Source of the DNA: Flagellimonas algicola
GTDB lineage: Bacteria; Bacteroidota; Bacteroidia; Flavobacteriales; Flavobacteriaceae
Assembly (NCBI RefSeq): GCF_005937185.1
Contig: NZ_VCNI01000003.1
Span: forward strand, 124,001 to 188,000
Direction of reading: 5' to 3'
Length of the DNA: 64,000 nt
The position numbers and the translations under genes are program-made. The notes under the pieces are model-generated. The model worked only from the letters and a program-made list of their open reading frames with translations. It made no database searches and was not told the origin of the DNA. Shown here piece by piece: positions 25,037-32,692 of this stretch (positions are counted from its first letter, which is position 1; each line of letters starts with the position of its first letter).

Positions 25037-25633
25037 CTATCGTAGGATTTTATGGGATTGTAATTGTAAAAGTCCCTTTTTTTCCAGGGATTTTACCGTC
25101 CTAATTACCGTTTCAACCCTTAAGCCTGTCAAGTCGGCCATTTGCTGCCGGGACAATTCCACCAAATAGGGTTCGGATTCGGGAATATGATGGATATGGG
25201 TCTTGAAGTAATCGATGAGTTTCAGTAAGCGGTGCTCCGGATTCTCCGTAGAAATTTCGGCCACCATGGTTGCTTTATAGTGCAACCTACTGGCCAGAAC
25301 CTTTGTTAATTCAAGGTGTACTTCGGGATGTTCTTTTAGCAATTGCAAAAATTTGGACTTCTCCAATTTCCAGACCACTGCATCGTCAACAGCCTCAGCT
25401 TGTGCGGGATAATCCAAATCCTGAAACAAGGGAGGTTCACCAAAACTGGAGCCCGGGGGGAAAATACCTTGAATGTATTCTTTACCATCCTCGCTATAAT
25501 TGTTCATTTTGATCTTACCGGACAAAATTTGAAAGTAAAACCGGGGTTGGGTATCTATATGAAAAAGAACCTCCTTCTTCTTTAAGGCTATTTTTTGTGC
25601 TCCATATTGATCTAATAGGTCGTCTGGAATCAT
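25037..25633 (-). CDS. Crp/Fnr-family transcriptional regulator
   Basis: 198 residues: an N-terminal cyclic-nucleotide-binding-like beta barrel (about 15-115, with FQILSGKIKMNNYSEDGKEY and GSSFGEPPLF), a dimer helix and a C-terminal winged helix (LSRQQMADLTGLRVETVIRTVKSLEKKGLL). No N-terminal cysteine cluster is present, so it is not an Fnr-type iron-sulfur sensor; the cAMP phosphate Arg is not evident. In an operon with a haemoglobin, a haem- or NO-responding member (Dnr-like) is a plausible guess. Its start overlaps the MarR stop by four bases. Confidence 0.87.
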   Translation of the reverse strand: MIPDDLLDQYGAQKIALKKKEVLFHIDTQPRFYFQILSGKIKMNNYSEDGKEYIQGIFPPGSSFGEPPLFQDLDYPAQAEAVDDAVVWKLEKSKFLQLLKEHPEVHLELTKVLASRLHYKATMVAEISTENPEHRLLKLIDYFKTHIHHIPESEPYLVELSRQQMADLTGLRVETVIRTVKSLEKKGLLQLQSHKILR

Positions 25634-26238
25634 GGCCTTTCTTCAAATTCAATGCAATCCAAGCGAATGTCTTCATGCTTCAACTGCTTTTCCAACAAAT
25701 GACAATAATGATTGGCTCTTGTTTTCTCATAAAATTTACAGGCAAAACAAGTACGCTGAACGGTTAATATACCCTCCTTGTTCAACTTGCTGATCAGTTG
25801 GGTCAAGACTTTAAAAAAGCCTTCCTTCTCCTCGGGCATAACGTCATCAAAAAAATCACTGAGGCCACCTGCAAAATGTTGCGTGCTTTTCACTATTTCG
25901 CTTCCCAAACTTGACAACAAAATGGTATAGCTACGGTTATCCTCGGAGGAGTAATCCTTTATAATCAAGGATTTTTTATCCAGAATCCGAATGGCATCAC
26001 TGATCGTAGGTTTGGTCACATTGAATTCCTGGGCCAATGCGCTAACATTATTGTGTTCACTTTTGTGATGCGCCACAAAAATCAAGATTTGAATCTGTAT
26101 CGGGCTCAGTCCAAATTCTTTGGCCTTATTCCAAAGCAGTACCTTAAAGGCCTGGGAAATACGCTCAAGTCCAATAACAATTTTACTGGAAAGGTCTTCT
26201 TGCTGCCTAGTGGGGTCAAATGTGCTTTTGTCTTTCAT
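25630..26238 (-). CDS. MarR-type regulator with Cys-rich C-terminus
   Basis: 202 residues. Residues about 15-155 are a MarR winged-helix domain (LSPIQIQILIFVAHH, SALAQEFNVTKPTISDAIRILDKKSLI, SYTILLSSLGSEIV). The last 45 carry four cysteines: TCFACKFYEK (C-x2-C), HYCHLLEKQ and RLDCIEFE, suggesting a metal or iron-sulfur site or redox switch. I start at ATG 26238; an extension upstream would translate a REP-like hairpin. Palindromes of TTAGGA/TCCTAA type lie upstream of this gene and of two others in the cluster and may be its operators. Confidence 0.8.
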   Translation of the reverse strand: MKDKSTFDPTRQQEDLSSKIVIGLERISQAFKVLLWNKAKEFGLSPIQIQILIFVAHHKSEHNNVSALAQEFNVTKPTISDAIRILDKKSLIIKDYSSEDNRSYTILLSSLGSEIVKSTQHFAGGLSDFFDDVMPEEKEGFFKVLTQLISKLNKEGILTVQRTCFACKFYEKTRANHYCHLLEKQLKHEDIRLDCIEFEERP

Positions 26239-26244
26239 AAAAAA

Positions 26245-26272
26245 GTGCCTGCCGGGAGTACCGACAGGCAAA
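26245..26272. repeat. Hairpin repeat GTGCCTGCC...GACAGGC
   Basis: TGCCTG and CAGGCA flank CCGGGAGTACCGA, directly upstream of the MarR gene. The CCTGCCGG words recall the palindrome at 18621-18640. It lies between DUF2024 and MarR and may also act on the transcript. Confidence 0.5.
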
Positions 26273-26291
26273 GTTAGCTATCCTAATTAAA

Positions 26292-26555
26292 TTAGGAACA
26301 ATTTTCCATTTCGACGATGTAGTACCCTTTGGTTCTAATTTCGTCTTCCACCTCAGTTTGTACGGATTGGATATGGCAAAATCTGCATTCGTTGGAGGTA
26401 AGCGTACCTGTTTTAAATGTTTTGGTACCCAAATACTGCTGCCCATATGAAAAAATTCGACCCTCATCAGTCAATTCCTTGGGAACCAAAATATCGAAAT
26501 GCATGGTTATCCCATCTTCCCTTTCCACGTAGGTATCCCATACTGCTATTTTCAT
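26292..26555 (-). CDS. DUF2024 family protein
   Basis: 87-residue small protein. The N-terminus MKIAVWDTYVEREDGITMHFDILVP and the C-terminal SNECRFCHIQSV with a C-x2-C pair are the family marks. The fold is known but not the function. In this operon it sits among a thioredoxin-like protein, a Cys-rich MarR and a haemoglobin, so the C-x2-C motif may be redox or metal related. The stop codon is inside a 17-bp palindrome, TCCTAATTAAATTAGGA (26281-26297). Confidence 0.82.
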   Translation of the reverse strand: MKIAVWDTYVEREDGITMHFDILVPKELTDEGRIFSYGQQYLGTKTFKTGTLTSNECRFCHIQSVQTEVEDEIRTKGYYIVEMENCS

Positions 26556-26560
26556 ATGGC

Positions 26561-27283
26561 CTACTTTACGGTATAAGGTAAGGATAGGTCTCCACTGCGG
26601 ATACCATAAACCTCGTAAACACCCAACATGGGCAAATCTTCGTTACTCGTGTTTACTTTCATGAATGCGGACACTCCATCGTAATTAAATTCCGTTTGAT
26701 GCTGTATCCGATAGTCCGGAACCACCACTTTAATTTGGTGATCCTTTGTGACAACAGGATATCCCGGAGAATCCATATACATGGGCATACCAGGATTTGT
26801 TGGGGGCAACACGACAGTCTCATCCGCCTTTTTAAATTGTTTGACGGATAGGCCACCAGCCACTCTTTTATCATCTACCAGCACCACCCAATGCGGATGC
26901 CAAATGACCCCATCATTGTTCAAATTGGCATCCCCGTTTTCATCCCATAAGGGTGTATCATCAAAATCTGGGTGGGAAGTCAGTGCCAAAGCCAAGATTC
27001 CATCGGCCTTGCCAAATCCAACAAACTCTGGTTTAAGGGTTGTAGGAAACACATACCCCAGCACTGGGGCACCATCTAGCTGACCCAACTTTTGCGGCAC
27101 CGTGTTTCCTGCGCTTCCCTCCACCTTAATTTCCCAAATGGTGACACCCAATTCCTCTTGATGGGTTACCTGAACGTCTTGTATCTTAAAATCCTCATTG
27201 TTGTAAGGAGTCTGTTGGCCACAGGAGGTGAACATATTTCCCATTAAGAGCAGTCCCAACAAGTATAAAGTTTTTGCTTTCAT
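26561..27283 (-). CDS. Lipoprotein of unknown function
   Basis: 240 residues with a lipoprotein signal peptide and lipobox (LLMGNMFTSC, Cys at about residue 20). The mature part is beta-rich and acidic, with DGVIWHPHWVVLVDD near the middle and a C-terminal GVYEVYGIRSGDLSLPYTV. I recognise no family. It lies five bases before DUF2024 and 37 bases after the thioredoxin-like gene, and a TTAGGATTCCTAA palindrome sits just upstream of its start. Confidence 0.7.
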   Translation of the reverse strand: MKAKTLYLLGLLLMGNMFTSCGQQTPYNNEDFKIQDVQVTHQEELGVTIWEIKVEGSAGNTVPQKLGQLDGAPVLGYVFPTTLKPEFVGFGKADGILALALTSHPDFDDTPLWDENGDANLNNDGVIWHPHWVVLVDDKRVAGGLSVKQFKKADETVVLPPTNPGMPMYMDSPGYPVVTKDHQIKVVVPDYRIQHQTEFNYDGVSAFMKVNTSNEDLPMLGVYEVYGIRSGDLSLPYTVK

Positions 27284-27292
27284 ATTATTTAT

Positions 27293-27305
27293 TTAGGATT
27301 CCTAA
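27293..27305. promoter_or_regulatory. Candidate operator TTAGGATTCCTAA
   Basis: A 13-bp palindrome nine bases upstream of the lipoprotein start. A near copy, TAAGGATTCCTAA, occurs at 27599-27611 upstream of the thioredoxin-like gene. The shared word suggests one regulator, possibly the MarR protein of the same cluster. Confidence 0.45.
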
Positions 27306-27320
27306 CTATATATTTTAAAA

Positions 27321-27554
27321 TTAAACCTTCACGTCTTCAATGGAAGCTCCAAAATTGATGTGAAGCACATTTCCATTAGGTGTAACCAATGCTGGAACTG
27401 ACTTTACTCCATATTGTTCTGCTTCCGGAATTCTTGATTTATCCTCGCCTATATTGACGATGGTGACCTTTTCACTTCCAATAAGGTTTACCAAATCCTG
27501 TTCGGCACTTACACATACTGGACATCCCGCATGATAAAAAACTGATTTACTCAT
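27321..27554 (-). CDS. Small thioredoxin/glutaredoxin-like protein
   Basis: 77 residues with the redox motif CPVC at residues 11-14 (YHAGCPVCVSAEQDL), a beta strand KVTIVNIGED and the cis-proline in GVKSVPALV at about 53. This is the minimal thioredoxin fold found in stand-alone glutaredoxin-like proteins. It is the first gene of the probable seven-gene redox operon running down to the haemoglobin. Confidence 0.85.
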   Translation of the reverse strand: MSKSVFYHAGCPVCVSAEQDLVNLIGSEKVTIVNIGEDKSRIPEAEQYGVKSVPALVTPNGNVLHINFGASIEDVKV

Positions 27555-27572
27555 TTGTCTTAAATTTAAGTT

Positions 27573-27611
27573 ATGGCATTATTGCCATACAAATATAGTA
27601 AGGATTCCTAA
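27573..27611 (-). promoter_or_regulatory. Promoter with two palindromes upstream of the thioredoxin-like gene
   Basis: On the minus strand an exact TATATTTG -7 box (27590-27597) is preceded by TTAGGAATCCTTA (27599-27611), which falls between the -33 and -7 positions, and followed by ATGGCAATAATGCCAT (27573-27588), a perfect 16-bp palindrome at the expected transcription start. Both placements would suit repressor binding. Confidence 0.55.
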
Positions 27612-27614
27612 TTA

Positions 27615-28706
27615 TTAATGATTTTCCAGTAAATATTTTATTATTGCGTTTAGTTCATCCTGCACTTTGGGGTCTGTGCTGTTAATCAGGATGGCGATTA
27701 CCATCTCTTCTTTGGGATAGATAAAAAGATTGGAATATGCCCCTACGCTATTGCCAACATGCCCTACAAACGATTTGCGTTGTTCATCTTGACTCACTTG
27801 AAACCCCAATCCGTAGTAGGTAGCATTTCCATTCACCTTTTGTGAAGTGAGAATTTCCTGCATTACCTCAGGTCGAATCAACTTGCCCTCCAGAATAGCC
27901 AAGCCTAACTTGCCTATATCAGAAGCTGTGGAAAGGTAGCCCCCACCAGCCAACTTGTATTGATTGTTCACTGAAATTGCCTTCTTAAAACCTCCTCTGG
28001 TTTTGGTATAAAACTCAGCCTTTTGCAAACCTTTGGTCATTAAAACGTTTGGGTTTTGCTCAACCTGATTGGGTGAAAGGGTATGTTGCATGTCCAATGG
28101 CCCTAGTACCCGGTCCCTAACATACTCTTCAAAAGAAACTCCACTAGCTTCCTGCATGGCCAAGGAAAGTAACACAAAATCAAAGCTGTTGTACAGATAA
28201 CCCTTTCCCGGTTGAAACTGCAAGGGGGCGTCCTTAAAAATCTCAATGCTGTCCTTTATAGAATAAGGACTGTTCAACGCAAATTCCTTTCCGCGATAAG
28301 ATCTGATTCCAGCGGTATGGCCCGCCAATTGCCTCAAGCTAAAATCAAACTCTTTTTTGGGAAAATAGGATACATGTTTATAAAAGGAATCGTCCAGGTC
28401 TAAGAGCCCCTCCTCTACCATCCTCGCCAAAGCAAGACCCGTTATGCATTTGGATACGCTGGCAATTCTAAACAAGGTGGTGTGAGGGTCAACCTCTGTT
28501 TTGTCCTCCAAATTGGCATAGCCATAGGCTTTTTGCAGCAATTGTTGACCACGCTTTATCACACTCACCGACATTCCAGGAATTCGAGTTTCTGTTGCTA
28601 AACTTGCCAACATGGCGTCTACCTTTTCAAGACCCTGCAAATCCTCAATTGATTTTGTCTTAGTATTGGAAAACCAATTTTTAATGTTTGAGAAAAATGC
28701 CTTCAC
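27615..28706 (-). CDS. Serine hydrolase of the beta-lactamase/penicillin-binding class C family
   Basis: 363 residues. Active-site Ser-x-x-Lys is ASVSKCITG (Ser83-Lys86), the Tyr motif is GYLYNSFDF at about 180, and the third motif is FVGHVGNSVGAY near 312 (His-x-Gly). No signal peptide is seen, unusual for the family; the GTG start may be misplaced but no better hydrophobic start is in frame. Such proteins include esterases and D-amino-acid peptidases; real beta-lactam hydrolysis is not implied. Confidence 0.85.
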   Translation of the reverse strand: MKAFFSNIKNWFSNTKTKSIEDLQGLEKVDAMLASLATETRIPGMSVSVIKRGQQLLQKAYGYANLEDKTEVDPHTTLFRIASVSKCITGLALARMVEEGLLDLDDSFYKHVSYFPKKEFDFSLRQLAGHTAGIRSYRGKEFALNSPYSIKDSIEIFKDAPLQFQPGKGYLYNSFDFVLLSLAMQEASGVSFEEYVRDRVLGPLDMQHTLSPNQVEQNPNVLMTKGLQKAEFYTKTRGGFKKAISVNNQYKLAGGGYLSTASDIGKLGLAILEGKLIRPEVMQEILTSQKVNGNATYYGLGFQVSQDEQRKSFVGHVGNSVGAYSNLFIYPKEEMVIAILINSTDPKVQDELNAIIKYLLENH

Positions 28707-28790
28707 CTTATATCCTTAAGTCACCTAACATAGTGAGAATTCCAAAGAACAAAAAACTGGTTTTATCCTAATTGAGCAAGAACGGAAAAG

Positions 28791-28818
28791 TTGCCCGTAC
28801 AAATTCCGTATACATTTG
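28791..28818 (+). promoter_or_regulatory. Promoter of the AraC-type gene (TTG-N17-TACATTTG)
   Basis: A TTG at 28791-28793 and TACATTTG at 28811-28818 with 17 bases between them match the flavobacterial promoter consensus in sequence and spacing. The ATG follows 18 bases later. Confidence 0.65.
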
Positions 28819-28836
28819 TGTTAAACAAAACAGGAA

Positions 28837-29697
28837 ATGCAATCCACGGACAATAGACAACTTTATCATCAAAAATTGAATCGTGTTTTGGAATACATAC
28901 ATAACCATTTAGACGAAAAAATTGACGTAAAGGCTTTGGCAGAACTCTCCCACTTTTCCCCCTTTCATTTTCACCGGATAACACGGGCCATGTTGGGTGA
29001 ACCTATCGGAGCGTACATCAATAGGGTGCGTTTGGAAGCGGCGGCCAAAATGATTCGATATACTACATTGTCCATGGAAGAGATTGGGTACAATATTGGA
29101 TATGAAACCCCTTCTTCCCTAACCAAGGCCTTTAAGCAGCATTTTGGGGTAACCCCCTCGGCTTACAGAAAAAGTAAAACAATGAACTTAAATAGCGTAA
29201 ATAAGATGGAAACAACATCCCTAAACATTAAAAAACCAAAAATCCTGACCGTTGAGGATAAAAATTGTATCTACATTACCCTCAAGGGGGCTTATCAAAA
29301 ATTGGACTACCCTTCCGCCTGGGCTACCCTCTGGGCAGAGGTCAAGAGCCAAAAACTGTTCACCGCTGGCATTGAACATATCGGTCTCCCGTTTGATGAT
29401 CCCAAGGTAACCGAAGAAAGCAATATCCGCTACGATGCTTGCCTAATCATTCATAAGGAAGCCAAGCCCAATGGAAAGGTTGGCGTTAAAACCATAGCTG
29501 GTGGAAAATTTGCCGTGTGCCACTATCAAGGTAGTTATAAGCGCTTGGAACAGGTCTATAACTATATCTTCAATACTTGGCTATTGCAAAGTGAGTATGA
29601 ACTCCGGGATGAACCCGTTCGTGAGAAATATTTGAACAATGCCGAAAAAACTGAGGAAAGCAAGCTTAAAACTGAGATTTACATCCCAATCAAATAA
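28837..29697 (+). CDS. AraC-family regulator with GyrI-like effector domain
   Basis: 286 residues. The AraC double helix-turn-helix is N-terminal (NRVLEYIHNHLDEKIDVKALAELSHFSPFHFHRITR, then IGYNIGYETPSSLTKAFKQHFGVTPSAYRK, to about residue 110). The C-terminal half (about 130-286) is a GyrI/AraC_E_bind ligand domain (AGIEHIGLPFDDP, AGGKFAVCHYQGSY). This is the Rob/BmrR-like arrangement, where a hydrophobic or cationic small molecule is sensed. Confidence 0.9.
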   Translation: MQSTDNRQLYHQKLNRVLEYIHNHLDEKIDVKALAELSHFSPFHFHRITRAMLGEPIGAYINRVRLEAAAKMIRYTTLSMEEIGYNIGYETPSSLTKAFKQHFGVTPSAYRKSKTMNLNSVNKMETTSLNIKKPKILTVEDKNCIYITLKGAYQKLDYPSAWATLWAEVKSQKLFTAGIEHIGLPFDDPKVTEESNIRYDACLIIHKEAKPNGKVGVKTIAGGKFAVCHYQGSYKRLEQVYNYIFNTWLLQSEYELRDEPVREKYLNNAEKTEESKLKTEIYIPIK

Positions 29698-30501
29698 TTA
29701 ATCCCTAAAAATCAATCGCCCATTAAAGATTTCTTCCACATCAATTTCTGGAGGGCGATTGATGCTTACAACATCCCCGGTACTCCGGATTGTCCCTGAA
29801 ATCCGTTGCTGGGGGTTTACTAGGACATCGTTGGTGCCTCTGTGGTTCACACTCACATTTTCAGCCACCAAATTTTCCGCTTCCACCCGGGAGTCCCCCG
29901 CAGGTATGTTAATATTGAGATTGGTGGTAGTTCCACGCAACTTAAAATAAGCAATACCGTTGACCACAACACTAACAGTAGTAGTGTTCAAGTTTAAATC
30001 AAAAGATCCATCGGTGGTTTCCGTTTCTGGATTGATGAAACTTTCGGATATTAAACTGAGACTAGGGTATGAAAGCACACCATTACTGGAAATCAATAGC
30101 CCTGTGCTGCTTCTAATTTCTTCAATGTTTGGAGACGTTACATGAATAGTGGTTAGGCCATAGTCCCGAATAAAATTGCATCCATTGGCATTCTCAAGGA
30201 TGAGCCTGTCCCCTGTAACCTTCGCAGACACTTCATTCTGAAGAAATTCTCCAGTTTCTATTTCCACCCTCTGGGTGTCGCCCTCGGATAACACCAGGTT
30301 GATATTCTCAAAAACAGTGATTTTTGTAAAGTTGGATACCTCAACAGTCCTGCGGGTCAAATCTCCCGCATTTTGAAAGCAATCCGGAACGTTTTCGCCG
30401 TTGCAAGCAGCGAAAAGAAAAGCCAAAATCAAATAAAAAGACCTCTCGACTACGTTCGAGGTGACATTCGCCCTATTTTTTGGTTTTCTCAATGCTTTCA
30501 T
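29698..30501 (-). CDS. DUF2807 (GIN domain) lipoprotein with a repeat inserted in its signal region
   Basis: 267 residues. The lipobox is LAFLFAAC at about residues 27-34, and the mature part is a GIN/DUF2807 beta-helix (VSNFTKITVFENINLVLSEGD, YFKLRGTTTNLNINIP). The N-terminal region before the hydrophobic stretch is unusually long: ANVTSNVVERSF is encoded by a REP-like repeat (30444-30468) that split the basic MKALRKPKNR from the hydrophobic core. I start at ATG 30501; the longer frame to 30558 overlaps the upstream gene. Confidence 0.78.
   Translation of the reverse strand: MKALRKPKNRANVTSNVVERSFYLILAFLFAACNGENVPDCFQNAGDLTRRTVEVSNFTKITVFENINLVLSEGDTQRVEIETGEFLQNEVSAKVTGDRLILENANGCNFIRDYGLTTIHVTSPNIEEIRSSTGLLISSNGVLSYPSLSLISESFINPETETTDGSFDLNLNTTTVSVVVNGIAYFKLRGTTTNLNINIPAGDSRVEAENLVAENVSVNHRGTNDVLVNPQQRISGTIRSTGDVVSINRPPEIDVEEIFNGRLIFRD
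30444..30468. repeat. REP-like repeat copy inside the DUF2807 signal region
   Basis: Core TCGACTACGTTCGAG with the tail GTGACATT. It matches the copy at 56764-56791 (TCGACTGCGCTCGAA then CTGACAGG) and that at 136-159. It is in frame with the coding sequence. Confidence 0.65.
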
Positions 30502-30508
30502 TACATAT

Positions 30509-31615
30509 CTATAATCTGACCCCAATTCCAAATTCAACAGTTTCTGCTTTAGCTCCATGTGATTTTAAGGTGATGGCCCCAAAGACCTTATCCCCGAAAT
30601 AGCGCTTCAATCCAATTCTATTGTACATACGGCCTTCAAAATCGAACGGATAGTACACATAGTATCCCAATTGGGTTTCAATACTCATTTTATTGATAAA
30701 TAGTTCGTGACCTGCAAAAACCCCTACCCTCTTAAAATCGGTATCTGGTGCCACATCCAACTCAGGAAAGGAAGTGGCCTGAAGCCGAATCAGCTCTTTT
30801 AAAAAATTAGAGAAAAAAGCATCGACCCCAAACTGAAGGGCACTTTTTCGTCCCAAACGCTTGTCTGCATAAGCGGAAAATATCCAAAATCCATAGCGAC
30901 CAGAATTAATCACGTCACTCTCATTCACCCCGCCTCGTAACGCTAAATTATAGCGGATTGGATAGCTCTGCTCCTCTACTTTTTCCGCAGCAATGAAATC
31001 ATAGATTTGTCCACCACTTAAATCATAGGTCAATCCCAGATTTAGGGCAAAGGTATTGGTTGATGTATTGGGAGCCTTAAAATTGGCATTGGAATAGTGA
31101 ATCAAAGAAATTCCCGCCTTCAACCCCAAATTATGCCATAAATTGTCTTTTTGATAATTGACCATGGCCATGGTTGAGCTCAATAAATGCGTGCCATACG
31201 CATTGTTCCTAAAATTGTTGTTCTTATCGTATGGATTGGTATTATAGGCAACGCCCTGCCCCACTCTTACTTGTAGCTTCCGTTTCAGGAAATAGAAATT
31301 GTAATGGGCATATAGACCAAAATGCTCTCCCAAGGTGGGATTGTCCATGTTCTGATAGATAAATGTAAATCCAGTATCGGGATACCCATACAGACCTTCC
31401 CAAGCTTCTTGCCCAAATCGCTTTCTGTTAATTCCTAAAATAAATCCGCTTGGATGCTCGGTGATTAGATGGGAAATATCTGGGTTGTGCAAAAGGATGG
31501 AGCCATAGAAGTAATTCGCATCTATGATATACTTTTTGGGTGATTGGTCATCCTGGCCAAATCCGCAGGTCACAGATAATCCCAATAGGGCACATAAAAG
31601 AAGTAGGTGCTTCAT
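30509..31615 (-). CDS. PagL-like acyloxyacyl hydrolase / lipid A deacylase family protein
   Basis: 368 residues with signal peptide MKHLLLLCALLGLSVTCGFGQ. The body is an outer-membrane beta-barrel with alternating aromatic strands. The His-x-Ser-Asn-Ala motif of PagL-type lipid A 3-O-deacylases appears as LIHYSNANFK at about residue 185, preceded by GLKAGIS. The protein is about twice PagL length, as usual for the Bacteroidota members; activity is inferred. Start ATG 31615 is preferred over an upstream TTG. Confidence 0.75.
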   Translation of the reverse strand: MKHLLLLCALLGLSVTCGFGQDDQSPKKYIIDANYFYGSILLHNPDISHLITEHPSGFILGINRKRFGQEAWEGLYGYPDTGFTFIYQNMDNPTLGEHFGLYAHYNFYFLKRKLQVRVGQGVAYNTNPYDKNNNFRNNAYGTHLLSSTMAMVNYQKDNLWHNLGLKAGISLIHYSNANFKAPNTSTNTFALNLGLTYDLSGGQIYDFIAAEKVEEQSYPIRYNLALRGGVNESDVINSGRYGFWIFSAYADKRLGRKSALQFGVDAFFSNFLKELIRLQATSFPELDVAPDTDFKRVGVFAGHELFINKMSIETQLGYYVYYPFDFEGRMYNRIGLKRYFGDKVFGAITLKSHGAKAETVEFGIGVRL

Positions 31616-31696
31616 GAGGGGCAAAAATAGACATAATTGATTGAATCCGATGGCTTACAAACCCAGCTTATCCCCTTGCCCCCAAACTGATAAATC

Positions 31697-32650
31697 TTAG
31701 AAAACAGCCTTGGCTATTGCCTTTATATTATCCGATTTACCCATTGAATAATAGTGGAGTACGGGTACCCCTGCATCCTTTAACTCCTTGGATTGCTGAA
31801 TACACCATTCCACGCCTATTTGACGTACTTCTTTGTTATTCTTACAGGATTCCACAGCTTCTATCAGATCTTCTGGAATATCTACCCGGAATACTTGGGG
31901 CAATAGTTGCAAATGTCTTTTCACGGCAATGGGCTTAATTCCAGGGATTATGGGCACATCAATGCCAATTTTTCGGGCTTCGTCCACAAATTCAAAGAAT
32001 TTTTGATTATCGAAAAACATTTGTGTTACCACATAATCAGCTCCCAATTCCACTTTCTGCTTCAGTCTTTTTAAATCCGATTTCAAGGAGGGTGCCTCCA
32101 TATGCTTCTCTGGATATCCCGCCACTCCAATGCAGAAATCTGCGCAATTATCCGTTTCAATCACCTCATGTAGATAATTACCCTTGTTCAATTCTTGGAT
32201 TTGCCCCACAAGGTCGGAAGCGTACTTATGCCCGCCAGAGGTCGGGGCAAAATACTTTTCCTCTTTCATGGCATCGCCCCTTAGCGCCATGACGTTATCT
32301 ATACCCAAATAGTGACAGTCCACCAATAAATATTCAGTTTCCTCCCTGGTAAACCCACCACATAGCACATGAGGTACGGTATCCACATTGTATTTATGTG
32401 TTATAGATGCGCAAATTCCTAGGGTGCCGGGACGCATACGAGTGAGTTTCTTATCCAAAAGCCCATCACGGTCAATATAGACAAACTCCTCCCTTGAGGT
32501 GGTCACATCTATAAACGGTGGCTTAAATTCCATTAAGGGGTCTATATTATTATATAGCTCTTGAATGCTCCTGCCTTTTACTGGAGGAATAATCTCAAAA
32601 CTAAAAAGGGTTTCTCCTTTAGCATTTTTTATGTGATCTGTTACTTTCAT
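31697..32650 (-). CDS. metF: 5,10-Methylenetetrahydrofolate reductase
   Basis: 317-residue TIM-barrel flavoenzyme giving 5-methyl-THF to methionine synthase. Motifs: FSFEIIPPVKGRS at the N-terminus with the catalytic Glu, VTTSREEF, ALRGDAMKEE at about 120 (FAD site), GVAGYPEKHMEAPS near 175, and YVVTQMFFDNQKFFEF near 208. It is the last gene of the riboswitch-controlled operon with the two metH genes, 42 bases after metH. Confidence 0.96.
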   Translation of the reverse strand: MKVTDHIKNAKGETLFSFEIIPPVKGRSIQELYNNIDPLMEFKPPFIDVTTSREEFVYIDRDGLLDKKLTRMRPGTLGICASITHKYNVDTVPHVLCGGFTREETEYLLVDCHYLGIDNVMALRGDAMKEEKYFAPTSGGHKYASDLVGQIQELNKGNYLHEVIETDNCADFCIGVAGYPEKHMEAPSLKSDLKRLKQKVELGADYVVTQMFFDNQKFFEFVDEARKIGIDVPIIPGIKPIAVKRHLQLLPQVFRVDIPEDLIEAVESCKNNKEVRQIGVEWCIQQSKELKDAGVPVLHYYSMGKSDNIKAIAKAVF

Positions 32651-32692
32651 TCAATTTATGTTGCTGTAGGTTTATTGGTTATTGAAATAGAA

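Noticed and set aside
26239-26271. N-terminal extension of the MarR protein (MPVGTPGRHFF)
   Set aside because: These codons are a hairpin repeat; the ATG at 26238 gives a normal MarR N-terminus.
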